NCBI GenBank assembly: GCA_015234495.1
Contig: JADGMZ010000058.1
Coordinates: 1-6,704 of the forward strand
Origin: Brevundimonas sp.
GTDB taxonomy: Bacteria > Pseudomonadota > Alphaproteobacteria > Caulobacterales > Caulobacteraceae
Length of the DNA: 6,704 nt
Reading direction: 5' to 3'
Position numbers and translations under genes: made by a program. Below, piece by piece: positions 5,405-6,704 of the stretch. Under the pieces are notes generated by a model. The model made no database searches. It worked only from the letters and a program-made list of their open reading frames with translations, and had not been told where the DNA came from. The first letter of the stretch is position 1; every line of letters begins with the position of its first letter.

Positions 5405-6704
5405 TCACAGCACCCCCTTGGTGCTCGGCACGGCGTCGCCCTCGATGCGGATGGCCTGGCGCAGGGCGCGGCCGAAGGCCTTGTAGACGGCCTCGGTCTT
5501 GTGGTGGTCGTCGTCGCCGGTGACCCGGATGTGGATGGCGGCGCCGAGGTGTTCGGCCAGGGAGCGGAACACATGGACAGTCAGGTCGGTGCGGTAGTCG
5601 CCGAGCAGGGGCGTGCGGAACTCGCCCTCGAACACGGGGTAGGGCCGGCCGGAGAGGTCGATGGAGACGGATGCGTTGGCCTCGTCCATGGGCAGGACGA
5701 AGCCGTAGCGGGCGATGCCGCGGCGTTCGCCCAGCGCCTGCTTCAGGGCCTGGCCGAGGGCGATGGCCGAGTCCTCGATGGAGTGGTGCGGGTCGGTGTG
5801 CAGGTCGCCCTCGCATGACAGGCGCAGGGAGAAGCCGCCGTGGGCGGCGACCTGCTCGAGCATGTGGTCGAAGAAGCCGACGCCGGTGACGATCGTGACC
5901 GGTCCGGGGCTGTCGAGGTCGACGGCGCAGACGATGCGGGTCTCTTTCGTGTCGCGGACGGCCTGCCCGATGCGGTCCGGGCGCGCCGCGGCCGCGGCGA
6001 GGTCGAGGGCGGCGAGGAGCCGGTCGTTGACTTCGGGTCGGGCGAAGACCGGCAGGCGCAGGCGGTCGCCGGACCGTTCGACCGGCACGCCGTATCGGCC
6101 CAGGGCGGCCGTGACGGCGGCGGGATCCGTCGGGCGGGCGATGATGACCGGGCCGAGGCCGGGCTCGACCGCCATCTCGCGGGACAGGGCCTTGACCAGC
6201 CGCTCGCGCTCGCTGCGCACGGCCGCGAGGCGCTGGCGGCTCTCGATCATCCGCGAGGGGTCGAGCGCCTGCAGGGCGAGGCGGACGGAGACCTCCGGCA
6301 GGGCGTAAGGCTCAATAACGCCGGCGAGACGAGTCAGGGTCGCGGGCCGGGCGAGGGCTGCGCCGACGCGGGCGCCGGCGAGGCCGTACGCCAGCGACAG
6401 GCTGCGCAGGACGACGAGGTTGGCGTGGTCGGCGACGAGGGCGGCGGCCGACGGGGTCTCGGCGTACTCGGCGAGACCTTCGTCGACGATCAGCAGGGCG
6501 GGGGCGACGCGCTCCGCCATCTCGGCCACCGCGTCGGGCGAGCCGGGGGCGCGGACGATGACAGCGGCAAGGGCCGCGCCGGGGTCCGGACGACGGTGGA
6601 GGGCGGCGAGGGCGCGGTACGGCTCGGCGTCGGGCGCCTCGACGGCGGCGCCGTCGCGGGCGGCGAGGCGGAAGATCAGCTCCAGGCCGTGGGTCAGGCC
6701 GCGG
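5405..6704 (-). CDS. hisB: Degenerate HisC-like aminotransferase domain fused to imidazoleglycerol-phosphate dehydratase (HisB), 5' end outside window
   Basis: At least 432 residues are visible in one open frame; the N-terminus is beyond the window. The C-terminal domain (about visible residues 245-432, bases 5971-5408) is a complete IGP dehydratase. It has FFDHMLEQVAAHGGF, both Mn-binding HHxxE motifs (HHSIED, HHKTEAVYKAFGRALRQ) and the KGVL end typical of E. coli HisB, so IGP to imidazole-acetol phosphate activity is expected. The E. coli HAD phosphatase half is absent. In its place is a class I aminotransferase-like domain closest to HisC: HGLELIFRLA, LLIVDEGLAEY, NLVVLRSLSLAYGLAGARVG, and LRLPVFARPE ending the fold. 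The PLP lysine is Leu (bases 6392-6394), the NPNNPTG loop is reduced to APGSPD, and Tyr of DEAY is Leu, while the Asp and two Arg positions remain. It is therefore probably not an active aminotransferase. No ATG, GTG or TTG exists across the junction. Confidence 0.9.
   Translation of the reverse strand, partial: RGLTHGLELIFRLAARDGAAVEAPDAEPYRALAALHRRPDPGAALAAVIVRAPGSPDAVAEMAERVAPALLIVDEGLAEYAETPSAAALVADHANLVVLRSLSLAYGLAGARVGAALARPATLTRLAGVIEPYALPEVSVRLALQALDPSRMIESRQRLAAVRSERERLVKALSREMAVEPGLGPVIIARPTDPAAVTAALGRYGVPVERSGDRLRLPVFARPEVNDRLLAALDLAAAAARPDRIGQAVRDTKETRIVCAVDLDSPGPVTIVTGVGFFDHMLEQVAAHGGFSLRLSCEGDLHTDPHHSIEDSAIALGQALKQALGERRGIARYGFVLPMDEANASVSIDLSGRPYPVFEGEFRTPLLGDYRTDLTVHVFRSLAEHLGAAIHIRVTGDDDHHKTEAVYKAFGRALRQAIRIEGDAVPSTKGVL

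Larger units (their letters stand above)
5220..5405 (-). other. 61-residue repeat-derived ORF bridging hisB and hisH
   Basis: The ATG at 5405 overlaps the hisB stop (TGATG). An AAGGGGG ribosome-like site (5413-5419), inside the last hisB codons, lies seven bases upstream. The frame stays open through both repeat arms and ends on the TGA of the ATGA at hisH's start (5220-5223). The peptide has ALPSRGRVGWGGG near its start and TPSPGPFPLEGKGR at its end, both typical translations of this palindrome family, and no domain is recognisable. It is probably not a selected protein. Its ATG and ribosome site look like the former hisH start, and its translation would open the hairpin before hisH. Confidence 0.35.

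Noticed and set aside
5224..5574. N-terminal extension of hisH
   Set aside because: It translates repeat and out-of-frame hisB sequence; family alignment starts at MTVTLVSYGAGN.
5405..6529. GTG at 6529 as the start of HisB
   Set aside because: The frame stays open to the window edge, and the residues upstream (HGLELIFRLA and onward) continue the HisC-like fold, so this is only an internal valine codon.
1..6704. tRNA, rRNA, CRISPR array, transposase gene, his attenuator leader
   Set aside because: None was seen. The gaps are filled by the repeat pairs described, and the operon's 5' leader is outside the window.

Overview
The window is a compact, very GC-rich stretch of bacterial chromosome with every credible gene on the minus strand. 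In transcription order (high to low coordinates) it reads: [HisC-like domain fused to HisB] - hisH - hisA - hisF - hisIE - zwf - pgl - (start of one more gene at the window edge). The first five genes are the second half of a histidine biosynthesis operon. The next two make 6-phosphogluconate from glucose 6-phosphate (oxidative pentose phosphate / Entner-Doudoroff entry). hisIE and zwf are 15 bp apart, zwf and pgl overlap, and hisA/hisF overlap by ATGA, so one polycistronic unit is likely. No promoter or terminator is visible, and the operon start lies beyond the right edge.

The base composition, the intergenic palindromes (TCCCGGC..GCCGGGA, CCTCGGG..CCCGAGG, and CCCC-TCGA-GGGG followed by a G/T-rich tail) and the zwf-pgl pair suggest an alphaproteobacterium of the Caulobacterales type, for example Brevundimonas. 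That is an inference from memory of such genomes. The his genes, however, look like those of enterobacteria and xanthomonads: the order is C-B-H-A-F-IE, hisI and hisE are fused, and HisB, HisA and HisF follow the enteric sequence pattern. Transfer of the operon is a reasonable hypothesis.

Two things stand out. First, the IGP dehydratase domain is the C-terminal half of a longer protein whose N-terminal half is a clear but degenerate histidinol-phosphate aminotransferase fold. The PLP lysine of the TLSKA(F/Y)xLAG motif is leucine, and no normal start codon exists in any minus frame across 222 nt spanning the junction. Second, three of the four gaps or junctions between his genes are expanded (151, 166 and 181 bp), and each carries a convergent pair of palindromes from a different repeat family (REPIN-like). 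In two of these gaps a small ORF starts on the ATGA of the upstream stop and ends on the ATGA of the downstream start, so translational coupling appears to have survived the insertions. Before hisH, the repeat hairpin itself carries the Shine-Dalgarno sequence.

Functionally, HisB dehydrates imidazoleglycerol phosphate, HisHF makes that substrate from PRFAR, HisA isomerises ProFAR to PRFAR, and HisIE performs the two steps before HisA. Zwf and Pgl lie upstream of pentose phosphate formation and hence of PRPP, the histidine precursor. They also supply NADPH and feed the Entner-Doudoroff route.
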